From NCBI GenBank assembly GCA_030609125.1, contig JAUWCW010000149.1, forward strand, positions 1 through 5,679: a DNA stretch of 5,679 nucleotides, in the 5' to 3' direction. This document shows, in pieces, positions 1 through 5,679 of this stretch (positions within the stretch are counted from its first letter, which is position 1; the number at the start of each line of letters is the position of its first letter). Origin of the DNA: Candidatus Rokuibacteriota bacterium (GTDB lineage Bacteria; JAUVQV01). The notes below the pieces were generated by a model. That model was not told the origin of the DNA. It made no database searches and was given only the letters and a program-made list of their open reading frames with translations. The position numbers and the translations under genes are program-made.

Positions 1-34
1 CCTCCGCGGTCTCCTGAAGGCTCACGCTCCCTTT

Positions 35-78
35 CAGCCGGCGTCAGTCGTCGCGGCCGGCGCACGGCTGTTTTTGTT
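35..78 (+). terminator. Probable rho-independent terminator of an upstream gene
   Basis: CAGCCGGCG (35-43) can pair with CGC-A-CGGCTG (61-70), giving a 9-bp GC-rich stem with one bulged A and a 17-base loop. A T-rich run, TTTTTGTTT, follows at 71-79. This orientation would stop a plus-strand transcript entering from before the window, so the acl genes probably start from their own promoter. The loop is longer than usual, which lowers confidence. No coding region is recognisable in bases 1-34. Confidence 0.5.
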
Positions 79-171
79 TCATCGAAGCCTGTGCAATTTG
101 GCGCAAGAATTGCTTTTCACTATGGTAACGGTGCGTGGGGAAAGAAGAAAAGAACAGAAGGCGGCGGACGG

Positions 172-211
172 GTTACTAATTGTTACAGGGCTGAACGTTA
201 CAATATGTTAC
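172..211 (+). promoter_or_regulatory. Two GTTAC-N5-GTTAC direct-repeat boxes, likely activator sites
   Basis: GTTAC occurs at 172-176, 182-186, 197-201 and 207-211. Each pair is separated by five A/T bases (TAATT and AATAT), a 10-bp period, and the two pairs start 25 bp apart. Pentamer-N5-pentamer direct repeats are the architecture bound head-to-tail by OmpR/PhoB-type response regulators; the PhoP box GTTTA-N5-GTTTA is an example. The last box ends three bases before the proposed -35 element, a typical position for an activator touching RNA polymerase. An inverted copy, GGTAAC, lies at 124-129. The repeats are seen directly; the regulator class is inferred. Confidence 0.5.
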
Positions 212-214
212 CCC

Positions 215-246
215 TTGACGCCATCACTCGGAGTGTGGTATATAAC
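215..246 (+). promoter_or_regulatory. Sigma70-like promoter for the acl operon
   Basis: TTGACG at 215-220 matches the -35 consensus at five of six bases. The -10 region lies in TATATAAC (239-246): TATATA at an 18-base spacing (239-244), or TATAAC at a less favourable 20-base spacing (241-246). Transcription would start near 250-253, leaving a leader of about 105 bases. The GTTAC boxes lie immediately upstream and the TGTGA-N6-TCACA palindrome immediately downstream. The imperfect spacing fits a promoter that needs an activator. Confidence 0.45.
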
Positions 247-256
247 AAAATTCACC

Positions 257-274
257 CTGTGAAAAGCGTCACAG
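257..274 (+). promoter_or_regulatory. CRP/FNR-family operator (TGTGA-N6-TCACA)
   Basis: Bases 258-273 read TGTGA, six bases, TCACA, a perfect match to the core half-sites recognised by CRP, and the symmetry extends one base each side (C257/G274). An overlapping smaller inverted repeat, TTCAC-CCT-GTGAA, covers 251-263. Relative to the promoter at 215-246 the site lies just downstream of the start, where binding would repress. Relative to a possible -10-like CTGAAT at 295-300 (start near 307), its centre at 265.5 would fall at about -41.5, the classic class II activation position. The palindrome is seen directly; the regulator and the sign of its effect are inferred. Confidence 0.55.
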
Positions 275-358
275 CTTCCATCGGGGAGATCACTCTGAAT
301 CGTCAGCGGCCGGTCAACGGCGACGGCGCAACAACAGTGAGGTAGGGGGAAAAGAACA

Positions 359-1630
359 ATGCAGATTACCGGTTTGTGGTGGGGGAGCAAACTCCTGGAC
401 ATCGTCGAGTTTCCTCACTCCAGGGTCCTGGGTCCTGACGCGAGCGTGGACGAGATCAAGGAACTGATCAACGAGTGCGGCGAGGTTTTCATCAAGCCGA
501 TCTTCAGGGGGGGAGTGGGGAAGAAGGGCAAGGCGGGTCTGATGGGCAGGGCGAAGAACGTCACCGATGCCCTGAAGGAGAAGGAGCGGCTCTTCTTCGT
601 GGAGCACACCCACGGAAACACCCACGCCAAGGCGAACGGTGTGACCTTCGAGGGAGCGGTGCAGGCCATCGACGAGGTCTATTTCGCCATCAGCGACAGC
701 ACCAGGTACCGCGCGCCGACGATCACCATAAGCCCCTTCGGCGGCGTGGACATCGAGGAGCTGGGCAGCGACAAGATCGCCGAACGGCCTTTCGATCCGC
801 TCACCGGGCTCAAGTCCTTCCACATCGCCAACGCCCTGCAGCAGGTGAAGGCGCCGACGGAGATCATCAGCCCCCTGGTGCAGCAGCTCCCCAAACTCTG
901 GGATCTTTTCAGCAACTACGGTTTCACCACCCTGGAGCTCAACCCCATCCGGATGGGACTGAACAAGAAGGGGCGCATCGTGCCGGTGGCATGCGACTTC
1001 AAGGCCGCCTTCGACCAGGACGACCCCGCCTGGAAGCGCCTCGGGCTTCCGGAGCACCTCTTCTCGGCGGACATTTCGGAATTCGAGCAGGAGGTCAACC
1101 GGCTTCGGACCTACCAGGGGCAGAGCGACGTCTTCATCATCAACGATGAGGGGACGATCACGGCCCCGACCTTCGGCGGCGGGGCCAACGCCATGGTCAC
1201 CGAGCTTCTCGGCGACACCGCCACGATCTCGTCCGACTTCGGCGGCAACCCCCCCTACGGGAAGATGAACAGCATCTCCGACATCATGTTCAGGCACTGG
1301 ATGGACCAGACGAACGTCCTCTTCATCATAGGGGGCAAGGCGAACAACACGGATATCTACCAGACCTTCCGGGGCATTGCGGATTCTCTGCGGTCCTATA
1401 TCCAGAACCACGGTCCCAAGCCGCTCTTCGTGGTGATCGGCCGCGGCGGCCCGAACCTCATCAAGGGGATGACGTACATGCGGGACACCCTCGATTCCCT
1501 GGGGCTGCCCTATCGGATATTCGGCCACGACAGCGCCATGTCGGAGGTCATCAACTACGCCATGGCCGTCAACGACTGGATGATCAAGGAAGGCAAGGAG
1601 CAGATCGCCAGAAAGCAGGGCGGAAAATGA
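359..1630 (+). CDS. aclB: ATP-citrate lyase small (beta-type) subunit, AclB-like
   Basis: This 423-residue cytoplasmic protein should bind ATP and citrate and help form citryl phosphate, which its partner subunit converts to citryl-CoA. Residues about 1-240 form an ATP-grasp fold like succinyl-CoA synthetase beta, with the metal-binding pattern LELNP (Asn195) and CDFKAAFD (Asp213). Residues about 255-415 match the citrate-binding domain of ACLY. Aligned by eye, Asn329, Thr331, Tyr347 and Arg362 (before GGPN) correspond to human ACLY Asn346, Thr348, Tyr364 and Arg379, with identical spacing from Thr331 to Tyr347 (16) and to Arg362 (31). This favours citrate over succinate as substrate. The length is slightly above the roughly 400 residues usual for AclB. 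The start is supported by AGGGGGA at 344-350, eight bases before ATG. It is the first gene of an operon with the aclA-like gene. A citryl-CoA synthetase beta subunit is the main alternative, made less likely by the lyase module in the partner. Confidence 0.88.
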   Translation: MQITGLWWGSKLLDIVEFPHSRVLGPDASVDEIKELINECGEVFIKPIFRGGVGKKGKAGLMGRAKNVTDALKEKERLFFVEHTHGNTHAKANGVTFEGAVQAIDEVYFAISDSTRYRAPTITISPFGGVDIEELGSDKIAERPFDPLTGLKSFHIANALQQVKAPTEIISPLVQQLPKLWDLFSNYGFTTLELNPIRMGLNKKGRIVPVACDFKAAFDQDDPAWKRLGLPEHLFSADISEFEQEVNRLRTYQGQSDVFIINDEGTITAPTFGGGANAMVTELLGDTATISSDFGGNPPYGKMNSISDIMFRHWMDQTNVLFIIGGKANNTDIYQTFRGIADSLRSYIQNHGPKPLFVVIGRGGPNLIKGMTYMRDTLDSLGLPYRIFGHDSAMSEVINYAMAVNDWMIKEGKEQIARKQGGK

Positions 1631-1686
1631 GCGGGGCGGACGCGAGGATCATGAACATGACCATGGAGGATGCGGGAGATGCATAA
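1627..1686 (+). other. Possible 19-codon coupling mini-ORF between aclB and aclA
   Basis: An ATG at 1627-1629 overlaps the aclB stop (ATGA, 1627-1630) and opens a 19-codon frame ending in TAA at 1684-1686, five bases past the likely aclA start at 1679. Ribosomes finishing aclB could reinitiate here and be delivered to the aclA start, keeping the two subunits balanced. The peptide is Met-rich in its middle (MNMTM) and resembles nothing I know. A frame this short may be chance, so I do not call it a gene. Confidence 0.2.
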
Positions 1687-4402
1687 GCAGGGTGTCGGGG
1701 AGTTTCCCTATTATGTCGGTATCAATTCCCTGAAGGAGATAGCCACCAGGAAGGACAGGGTGTGCGTGTTGAACATTCTCGGCGGCGAGAGCTCGAAGGT
1801 CACGCCCACGAGCCACGAGTACTCGGGGGGGAACGTCGTCTTCGGCACCGGGCCGGGAAAGGCGGGACAGTCCCTGGAGACGCAGCTGGGACCCATCCCG
1901 GTCTACAACAGCGTCCGTGACGGCATCCGTGCCGGCCACCGCTTCAACACCGGCGTGGTCTACCTTCCCCCGGCGGGCGTTCGCGACGGGGTTCTGGAGC
2001 TGATCCGCGCCAACAAGGATCTGAAGAAAGTCATCATCGTCACGGAGAAGGTCTCCCTCAGCGACGCCCGGATCATCAGGGCCGTTGCCCAGGTGAACGG
2101 GGTCGACATCTTCGGGGCCAACTGTCTCGGCGTGGCCGACGCGTGGAACAAGGTCCGCCTCGGCGGCGCGCTGGGAGGAAGCAAACCCGACGAGTCGCTC
2201 GTGAAGGGGTCCATCGCCATCTTTTCCAACTCGGGCAACTTCACCACCACCATCGCCGTCTACCTGCTGACCAGGGGCTGGGGGACCACGACCTCCGTCT
2301 CGAGCGGGAAGGACGTCTACATCCACTACGGGCCCAAGGAGTTCTGCTACGCCCTCGACAACGACGCCCGTTCCAAGGGGGCGGTGATGTACGTCGAGCC
2401 CGGCGGATACTACGAGTACGAGCTGGAGTGCCAGAAGCCGGTCGTCGCCTGCATCGTGGGGCGGTGGAAGTCGAAGATTTCCCGCGCCTGCGGTCACGCC
2501 GGCTCCCTGGCCGGCTCGGGAGACGACGCCAGGGCCAAGGAGCGCTGGTTCATGGACTACTTCGGGGTGGACGATATCTTCACCCCGGACAATCCCGTCT
2601 ACTCCAAGAAGGGGGCGGTGGTGACCAACATCGCTCACATCCCCGAGGCCCTCTCGGCCGTGATGGAGAACAACTGCACCGAGCCCGATTTCGAGCCCCG
2701 CGGAAATCTCTCCCTCAAGTGCTGGTTTGCCAACAACAGCGGCGTCAAGCTCCCGCCCGCGCTGGACATCAAGACCGTGGAGGCCGTGGCGCCCTACAAC
2801 GAGCAGATTGCCCTGTCGCTGCGGCAGGTGGGCGCCCAGTTCCCCCGGGAGAACCTGAAGGACGCCTCCGGCGCCTCCATGATGGATCCCAAGAGCCAGG
2901 TCACCAGGGTGCACAACATTTCTGTCCTCGAGGCGAGCCGGCACACCCTGGAGGAGAACCTGGTCATGTCCCTCGTGCGGGGCTACCCGACCGAGAAGGG
3001 AAAAGTGCTGGCCAACATAGCCCTGAACGCCGCCGTCAACATGCGCGGCGAGCCCGCCCTGGCCGCCTCGGACGCGGCGCGCGAAAACGGCAACTCCCCC
3101 AACACGGTGCTGGCCGCCGCGGCGGCGGTGACGGGACGGAAGAAGGCGGCCGGAGCCATGGAGGCGGCGGAGCTCCTGGTGGAAACCTTTCAGCACGAGC
3201 TCGGGGACGACCCCTTCAACGGCGCCGATCTGAAGGCGGCGCTGAAAAAGGTTTCGGCCGGCTCCCGGAAGAATGTGCTCCTCTCGGCCAAGGCGGACAA
3301 GAGGGCGGCGGCGGCGCTGAAGGCCATCGCCGCCGGGAAAGCCGACTCGGTCTTCACGCTCTTTGTGCGTGAGCTGGCGAAGAAGGCGAAAAAGCACGTC
3401 TCCTTCGACGCCGTCATCGCCGCCATCTGGACGACCCTCGGGTGGGAGTCCCTGAAGAGAAAGAAGATCTCGAAGGTCACCATAGGCCGGCTTCCGTGGC
3501 ACTCGCTCATGTTCAGCACCCTCGTCGGGTGCAGCGTCGGCGCCGACAGGCATGAGGACGGCTCCTTCTGCGGCGTCGCCGACGATGAGCTCACTGCCGG
3601 CTGGTCCTTCACCGAGACGGCCTTCCTGACCCTTCTCGGGAGGAAGCCGACGCAGAGCGAGCTCTTCGAGTTCACCATGATGCTGGGGCTGATCGTCTCC
3701 AACGGCCCGGGGACGATCTCGGCCCAGGGGGCGAAGGGCGCGGTGAGCGCCGATGGTCCCATGCGGCCCGAGAGGGTGCAGGTCAACAAGGGGTACGTGG
3801 GCTTTCTCACGCACACCGGCTTCGCTCACGGCGGAAACGGGTTCGAGGCTATTTCGTTTCTCCTCGACCGCTTCCGCGACCAGAAGCTGAAAGACCCGGG
3901 CGAGAAGAAGCACCGGATAAGCATCGCCCGCATTGCCAAGGAGTACGCCGAGGAGTACCTCGTGTACAAAACGAAGGAGAAGGCGGCGGGAAACCTGGAG
4001 TACGCCAAGATCCCCTGCATCAACCACCCCGTATTCAAGGGTCTCGACGTGAACATCGACCCGCGGGAGGACTTCGTGAAGGGCCTTTTCGAGGAGAAGA
4101 AGATTTACAACATCTTCCTCGAGTTCTACCACGAGCTGGTGGAGAAGCTCTTCGAGGTCGGCGTCAGCCGCAACATCTACTGCGTCAACATCGACGCCGT
4201 CATCGCCGTCATACTCCTGAAGATGCTCTGGAAGCCCCTGCACAGCGGCAAGCTCGCCGACGACGAAGCCGAGACGGCGGCCTTCACGAGCTTTCTCTTC
4301 GGCAGGATGATAGGCTCGGCGGCGGAGATCGACGACCACACCAACCGCGGCCGGGACATGGACACGAGGACGGCGGCGAGCAAATGCCGCTTCGTGAGCT
4401 GA
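1679..4402 (+). CDS. aclA: ATP-citrate lyase large subunit, AclA-like, with an extra citrate-synthase-like module
   Basis: This protein should ligate citrate to CoA through a phospho-histidine and cleave citryl-CoA to acetyl-CoA and oxaloacetate, in complex with the preceding subunit. Numbering is from ATG 1679 (907 residues), chosen because GGAGG (1665-1669) lies nine bases upstream; an ATG at 1670 abuts that site and would add three residues. Residues about 5-335 are succinyl-CoA synthetase alpha-like, with NCLG, SNSGN, the EPGG loop (Glu240) and the phospho-acceptor His273 in CGHAGS. Two citrate-synthase-like modules follow. Copy A (about 390-585) is shortened and Ala-rich, with Lys489 at the equivalent of His717 and Asp577 kept. 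Copy B (about 600-870) has Asn675-GP, His717 in FAHGG, His783 in NHPVFKG and Asp839 in VNIDAV, and continues through a GRMIG segment like the ACLY C-terminus. AclA is normally about 610 residues, so the extra copy explains the excess length. The domain-level call is firm; in vivo substrate and direction are not proven. Confidence 0.85.
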   Translation: MHKQGVGEFPYYVGINSLKEIATRKDRVCVLNILGGESSKVTPTSHEYSGGNVVFGTGPGKAGQSLETQLGPIPVYNSVRDGIRAGHRFNTGVVYLPPAGVRDGVLELIRANKDLKKVIIVTEKVSLSDARIIRAVAQVNGVDIFGANCLGVADAWNKVRLGGALGGSKPDESLVKGSIAIFSNSGNFTTTIAVYLLTRGWGTTTSVSSGKDVYIHYGPKEFCYALDNDARSKGAVMYVEPGGYYEYELECQKPVVACIVGRWKSKISRACGHAGSLAGSGDDARAKERWFMDYFGVDDIFTPDNPVYSKKGAVVTNIAHIPEALSAVMENNCTEPDFEPRGNLSLKCWFANNSGVKLPPALDIKTVEAVAPYNEQIALSLRQVGAQFPRENLKDASGASMMDPKSQVTRVHNISVLEASRHTLEENLVMSLVRGYPTEKGKVLANIALNAAVNMRGEPALAASDAARENGNSPNTVLAAAAAVTGRKKAAGAMEAAELLVETFQHELGDDPFNGADLKAALKKVSAGSRKNVLLSAKADKRAAAALKAIAAGKADSVFTLFVRELAKKAKKHVSFDAVIAAIWTTLGWESLKRKKISKVTIGRLPWHSLMFSTLVGCSVGADRHEDGSFCGVADDELTAGWSFTETAFLTLLGRKPTQSELFEFTMMLGLIVSNGPGTISAQGAKGAVSADGPMRPERVQVNKGYVGFLTHTGFAHGGNGFEAISFLLDRFRDQKLKDPGEKKHRISIARIAKEYAEEYLVYKTKEKAAGNLEYAKIPCINHPVFKGLDVNIDPREDFVKGLFEEKKIYNIFLEFYHELVEKLFEVGVSRNIYCVNIDAVIAVILLKMLWKPLHSGKLADDEAETAAFTSFLFGRMIGSAAEIDDHTNRGRDMDTRTAASKCRFVS

Positions 4403-4423
4403 CGGGGTCAGCTGACGGGGTCA
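4398..4423. repeat. Perfect 13-base tandem repeat with a foldback hairpin, likely transposase-associated
   Basis: GCTGACGGGGTCA occurs twice with no spacer (4398-4410 and 4411-4423). The first unit plus the next two bases reads GCTGAC-GGG-GTCAGC, a perfect 6-bp stem with a three-base loop. The second unit plus its next bases gives a 5-bp stem, CTGAC-GGG-GTCAG. The stop of the aclA-like gene (4400-4402) lies in the first unit and the transposase stop (4421-4423) ends the second. REP-associated transposases act on short palindromes beside their genes, so this could be an end or recognition site. It may also end transcription of the convergent genes, though no T-run follows on either strand. Confidence 0.6.
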
Positions 4424-5407
4424 GGCACTGAAACGTGAAATAACGGCGGCCGCTTCCCGCTCCCATTGGGAGCGGAAGGCGTCGTCGCTTTCCAGTTCCT
4501 GCCCTGTTCGGCGGTAGAGGTGTGAGACGGCCGACGGGTCGGTGTGTCCGGTAACCTCGATGATCTCTCGGTTTTCCGAAGGTGTGTGTTGCCTCGCGAG
4601 CCAGACGAACATCTCTCTCGCTCTCTTGGTGTCGGGAGAACTGTCCGGGCACCCCTTCTTGATTGTCCGCACCCCGTAGTACTCACAGACGCCCTCTTTG
4701 AGGGTGTCGATGGGGATCGGCCGGAGGTAGAGACGCCGATAGGACACATTGTTGAATCGGCGGTTTCGCTCGATGCTTCCGAGACCCTTCTGAATGAAGT
4801 TTTCGTCTCCCGCGACTGCCCTGGCAACGGCCTCGTCGATAGGGTACTCATCGGGATTATCCATTCCCTCTTCGATGAAGGCGCGGTACCGGGCCGATGC
4901 TTCCGCGCGCTTCGATCCGTACCGTCTGAGAATCCAATCCGTATTGAGCCATGAGGGGGCATCCTTCATGCCGAGGTAGCTGGCGTAACTGCTCCAGGGA
5001 AACTCTTCCGCCTTTTCGACTATCCCTGCATGGTAAGGATTGAGGTGAATATAGCGGCTCAGTCCTGCGAGGTAATGTTCCGTCTTGACACAGAGTGACT
5101 TGAATCGTCCGGAGAAGACGTGGCCGATCAATCCTCTCTTCCGCCTCATGTGTCCGGCAAATACCGAGCCGGTGTAGTGCATAATCCTCGAGAGATTCCT
5201 TCCCGGGTCGGAGAGGAGGAGATGGTAGTGGTTGTCCATGATGCAGTAAGCAAAGAGCTCGATGCCGTAGCGCTCGATCCCCGTGGAGAAGATGTCGAGG
5301 AAATGTCTCTTGTCGTCCTCGCGTTCGAATATGAAGGCTCCCTTGCCTCCTCTCGACAGGACGTGGTGTGCCGCGCCTTCAACATGAATGCGCAAGGGTC
5401 GCGCCAT
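4421..5407 (-). CDS. REP-associated tyrosine transposase (Y1/HUH) with DnaA C-terminal-like tail
   Basis: This 328-residue protein belongs to the TnpA_REP/IS200-like Y1 family, which nicks single-stranded DNA at hairpin sites through a covalent tyrosine link. It begins MARPLRI, as many members do. The HUH metal-binding motif is His60-Tyr-His62 in MDNHYHLLL; FSGRFKS (98-104) is a family motif; the nucleophile is most likely Tyr119 in RYIHLNP. Residues about 257-308 (starting SPDTKRAREM and continuing through EIIEVTG to PSAVSHLYRR) resemble the helix-turn-helix of the DnaA C-terminal domain, a tail common in long members; the E. coli RayT type is about 165 residues and lacks it. The frame is uninterrupted and the catalytic residues are present, so it may be active. 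It converges on the aclA-like gene with an 18-base gap containing the tandem repeat. Lines sampled by eye are less GC-rich than most of aclA, consistent with acquisition. The start is fixed by a full Shine-Dalgarno sequence. Confidence 0.88.
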   Translation of the reverse strand: MARPLRIHVEGAAHHVLSRGGKGAFIFEREDDKRHFLDIFSTGIERYGIELFAYCIMDNHYHLLLSDPGRNLSRIMHYTGSVFAGHMRRKRGLIGHVFSGRFKSLCVKTEHYLAGLSRYIHLNPYHAGIVEKAEEFPWSSYASYLGMKDAPSWLNTDWILRRYGSKRAEASARYRAFIEEGMDNPDEYPIDEAVARAVAGDENFIQKGLGSIERNRRFNNVSYRRLYLRPIPIDTLKEGVCEYYGVRTIKKGCPDSSPDTKRAREMFVWLARQHTPSENREIIEVTGHTDPSAVSHLYRRTGQELESDDAFRSQWEREAAAVISRFSA

Positions 5408-5479
5408 GGATGATCACCTCCGTTTGTGGTTTTCCCGCACTTTTTGCCTCCGTCTGCAGGAGATGATCGCAAACGGTGT
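5408..5479 (-). promoter_or_regulatory. Transposase leader: full-length Shine-Dalgarno with possible sequestering hairpin
   Basis: On the minus strand GGAGGTGATC (5421 down to 5412) is an exact ten-base complement of the usual 16S rRNA 3' tail GATCACCTCC, with nine bases between GGAGG and ATG. Upstream on the same strand CCGTTTG (5476-5470) is complementary to CAAACGG (5426-5420), whose last two G bases are the first of GGAGG. A hairpin with a 43-base loop could therefore mask part of the ribosome site and keep transposase expression low. The ribosome site is clear; the hairpin effect is inferred. Confidence 0.5.
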
Positions 5480-5679
5480 GCCAAAGGGAGGCAGGAGGGA
5501 GTTGTTGCTCAAAAACTGTTGAGTGGAGCGGACTTGGGAATATGACTGAGAAGGGGGGTGAAAGTGAGAGATATAAGGTGTGTCCCTTGAGGGAACAGGT
5601 TGGTGGTCCGCATCTCATTTTCAGGCCGTCTTCGGCCGATCTTCAATCACGGAATCCTCGAAAGATCCCTGCTATTTTT
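5480..5679. other. Intergenic stretch with no supported gene
   Basis: I find no recognisable gene here. Two small inverted repeats are visible: TCCCT-TG-AGGGA at 5583-5594 and GGCCG-TCTT-CGGCC at 5624-5637. Neither is followed by a convincing T-run on either strand. A plus-strand frame opens at ATG 5542 and runs off the window end (46 codons) without a good ribosome site or a recognisable protein. The transposase promoter should lie on the minus strand in this stretch, but I see no convincing -35/-10 pair. Confidence 0.4.

Noticed and set aside
93-113. Inverted repeat GCAATT-N9-AATTGC upstream of the promoter
   Set aside because: Only six bases per arm and more than 100 bases from the promoter; it could be chance in an AT-richer stretch.
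74-345. Short frames in the upstream region
   Set aside because: They overlap the terminator, promoter and operator signals, lack ribosome sites and resemble no protein.
2143-3372. A 409-codon plus-strand frame inside the aclA-like gene, and a similar 224-codon frame at 475-1149
   Set aside because: Shifted-frame shadows rich in Arg, Gly and Ala, with no ribosome site and no recognisable domain.
1649-4339. An 896-codon open frame antisense to the aclA-like gene, and a 404-codon one (314-1528) antisense to aclB
   Set aside because: Both are products of GC-rich codon usage on the true strand. Their translations are biased to R, G, V, L, D and H, show no family motifs, and lie opposite genes with clear motifs.
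359-4402. Reading the two genes as succinyl-CoA synthetase or as citryl-CoA synthetase alone
   Set aside because: The citrate-contacting residues argue against succinate, and the fused citrate-synthase-like modules argue against a synthetase lacking lyase activity.
4398-4423. A CRISPR-like or satellite array
   Set aside because: There are only two units with no spacer, and no further copies in the window.
4408-4962. Minus-strand and plus-strand frames overlapping the transposase (also 4284-4652 and 4544-4954)
   Set aside because: The transposase frame holds all family motifs without a break, so these are shadows and not a frameshifted second part.
5542-5679. Plus-strand frame open to the window end, beginning MTEKGGESERYK
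   Set aside because: Only 46 codons are visible, there is no good ribosome site, and nothing is recognisable. It could be checked by extending the sequence.

Overview
The window carries one metabolic operon and one mobile-element gene in convergent orientation. The two large plus-strand genes are GC-rich and encode the two subunits of an ATP-citrate lyase-like enzyme, in the order small (AclB-like) then large (AclA-like). The minus-strand gene is a REP-associated (Y1/HUH) tyrosine transposase with a DnaA C-terminal-like tail. Together with full Shine-Dalgarno sequences, this suggests a GC-rich Gram-negative bacterium. My best guess is Desulfobacterota (former Deltaproteobacteria), but that is inference and no taxonomic marker gene is present.

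Layout: 1-358 is a control region. It holds a likely terminator of an upstream gene (about 35-78), two GTTAC-N5-GTTAC direct-repeat pairs (172-211), a sigma70-like promoter (215-246) and a perfect TGTGA-N6-TCACA palindrome of the CRP/FNR type (258-273). The aclB-like gene is at 359-1630. A 48-base gap follows, bridged by a 19-codon mini-ORF, and then the aclA-like gene at 1679-4402. A perfect 13-base tandem repeat (4398-4423) contains the stop codons of both convergent large genes. The transposase occupies 4421-5407 on the minus strand. The last 272 bases (5408-5679) are its leader plus sequence with no gene I can support.

How the genes work together: the AclB-like subunit supplies the ATP-grasp and citrate-binding parts. 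The AclA-like subunit supplies the phospho-histidine CoA-ligase part and the citrate-synthase-like citryl-CoA lyase part. Together they should interconvert citrate + ATP + CoA and acetyl-CoA + oxaloacetate + ADP + Pi. This is the key step of the reductive TCA cycle, and Desulfobacter postgatei is known to run it in the opposite, ATP-forming direction during acetate oxidation. The operon alone does not tell the direction.

The most unusual feature is the large subunit. It is about 907 residues instead of the roughly 610 usual for AclA, because it seems to contain two citrate-synthase-like modules in tandem. The first is degenerate and sits where the catalytic module normally lies. The second is appended and retains most catalytic positions, but has Asn where human ACLY has His900.
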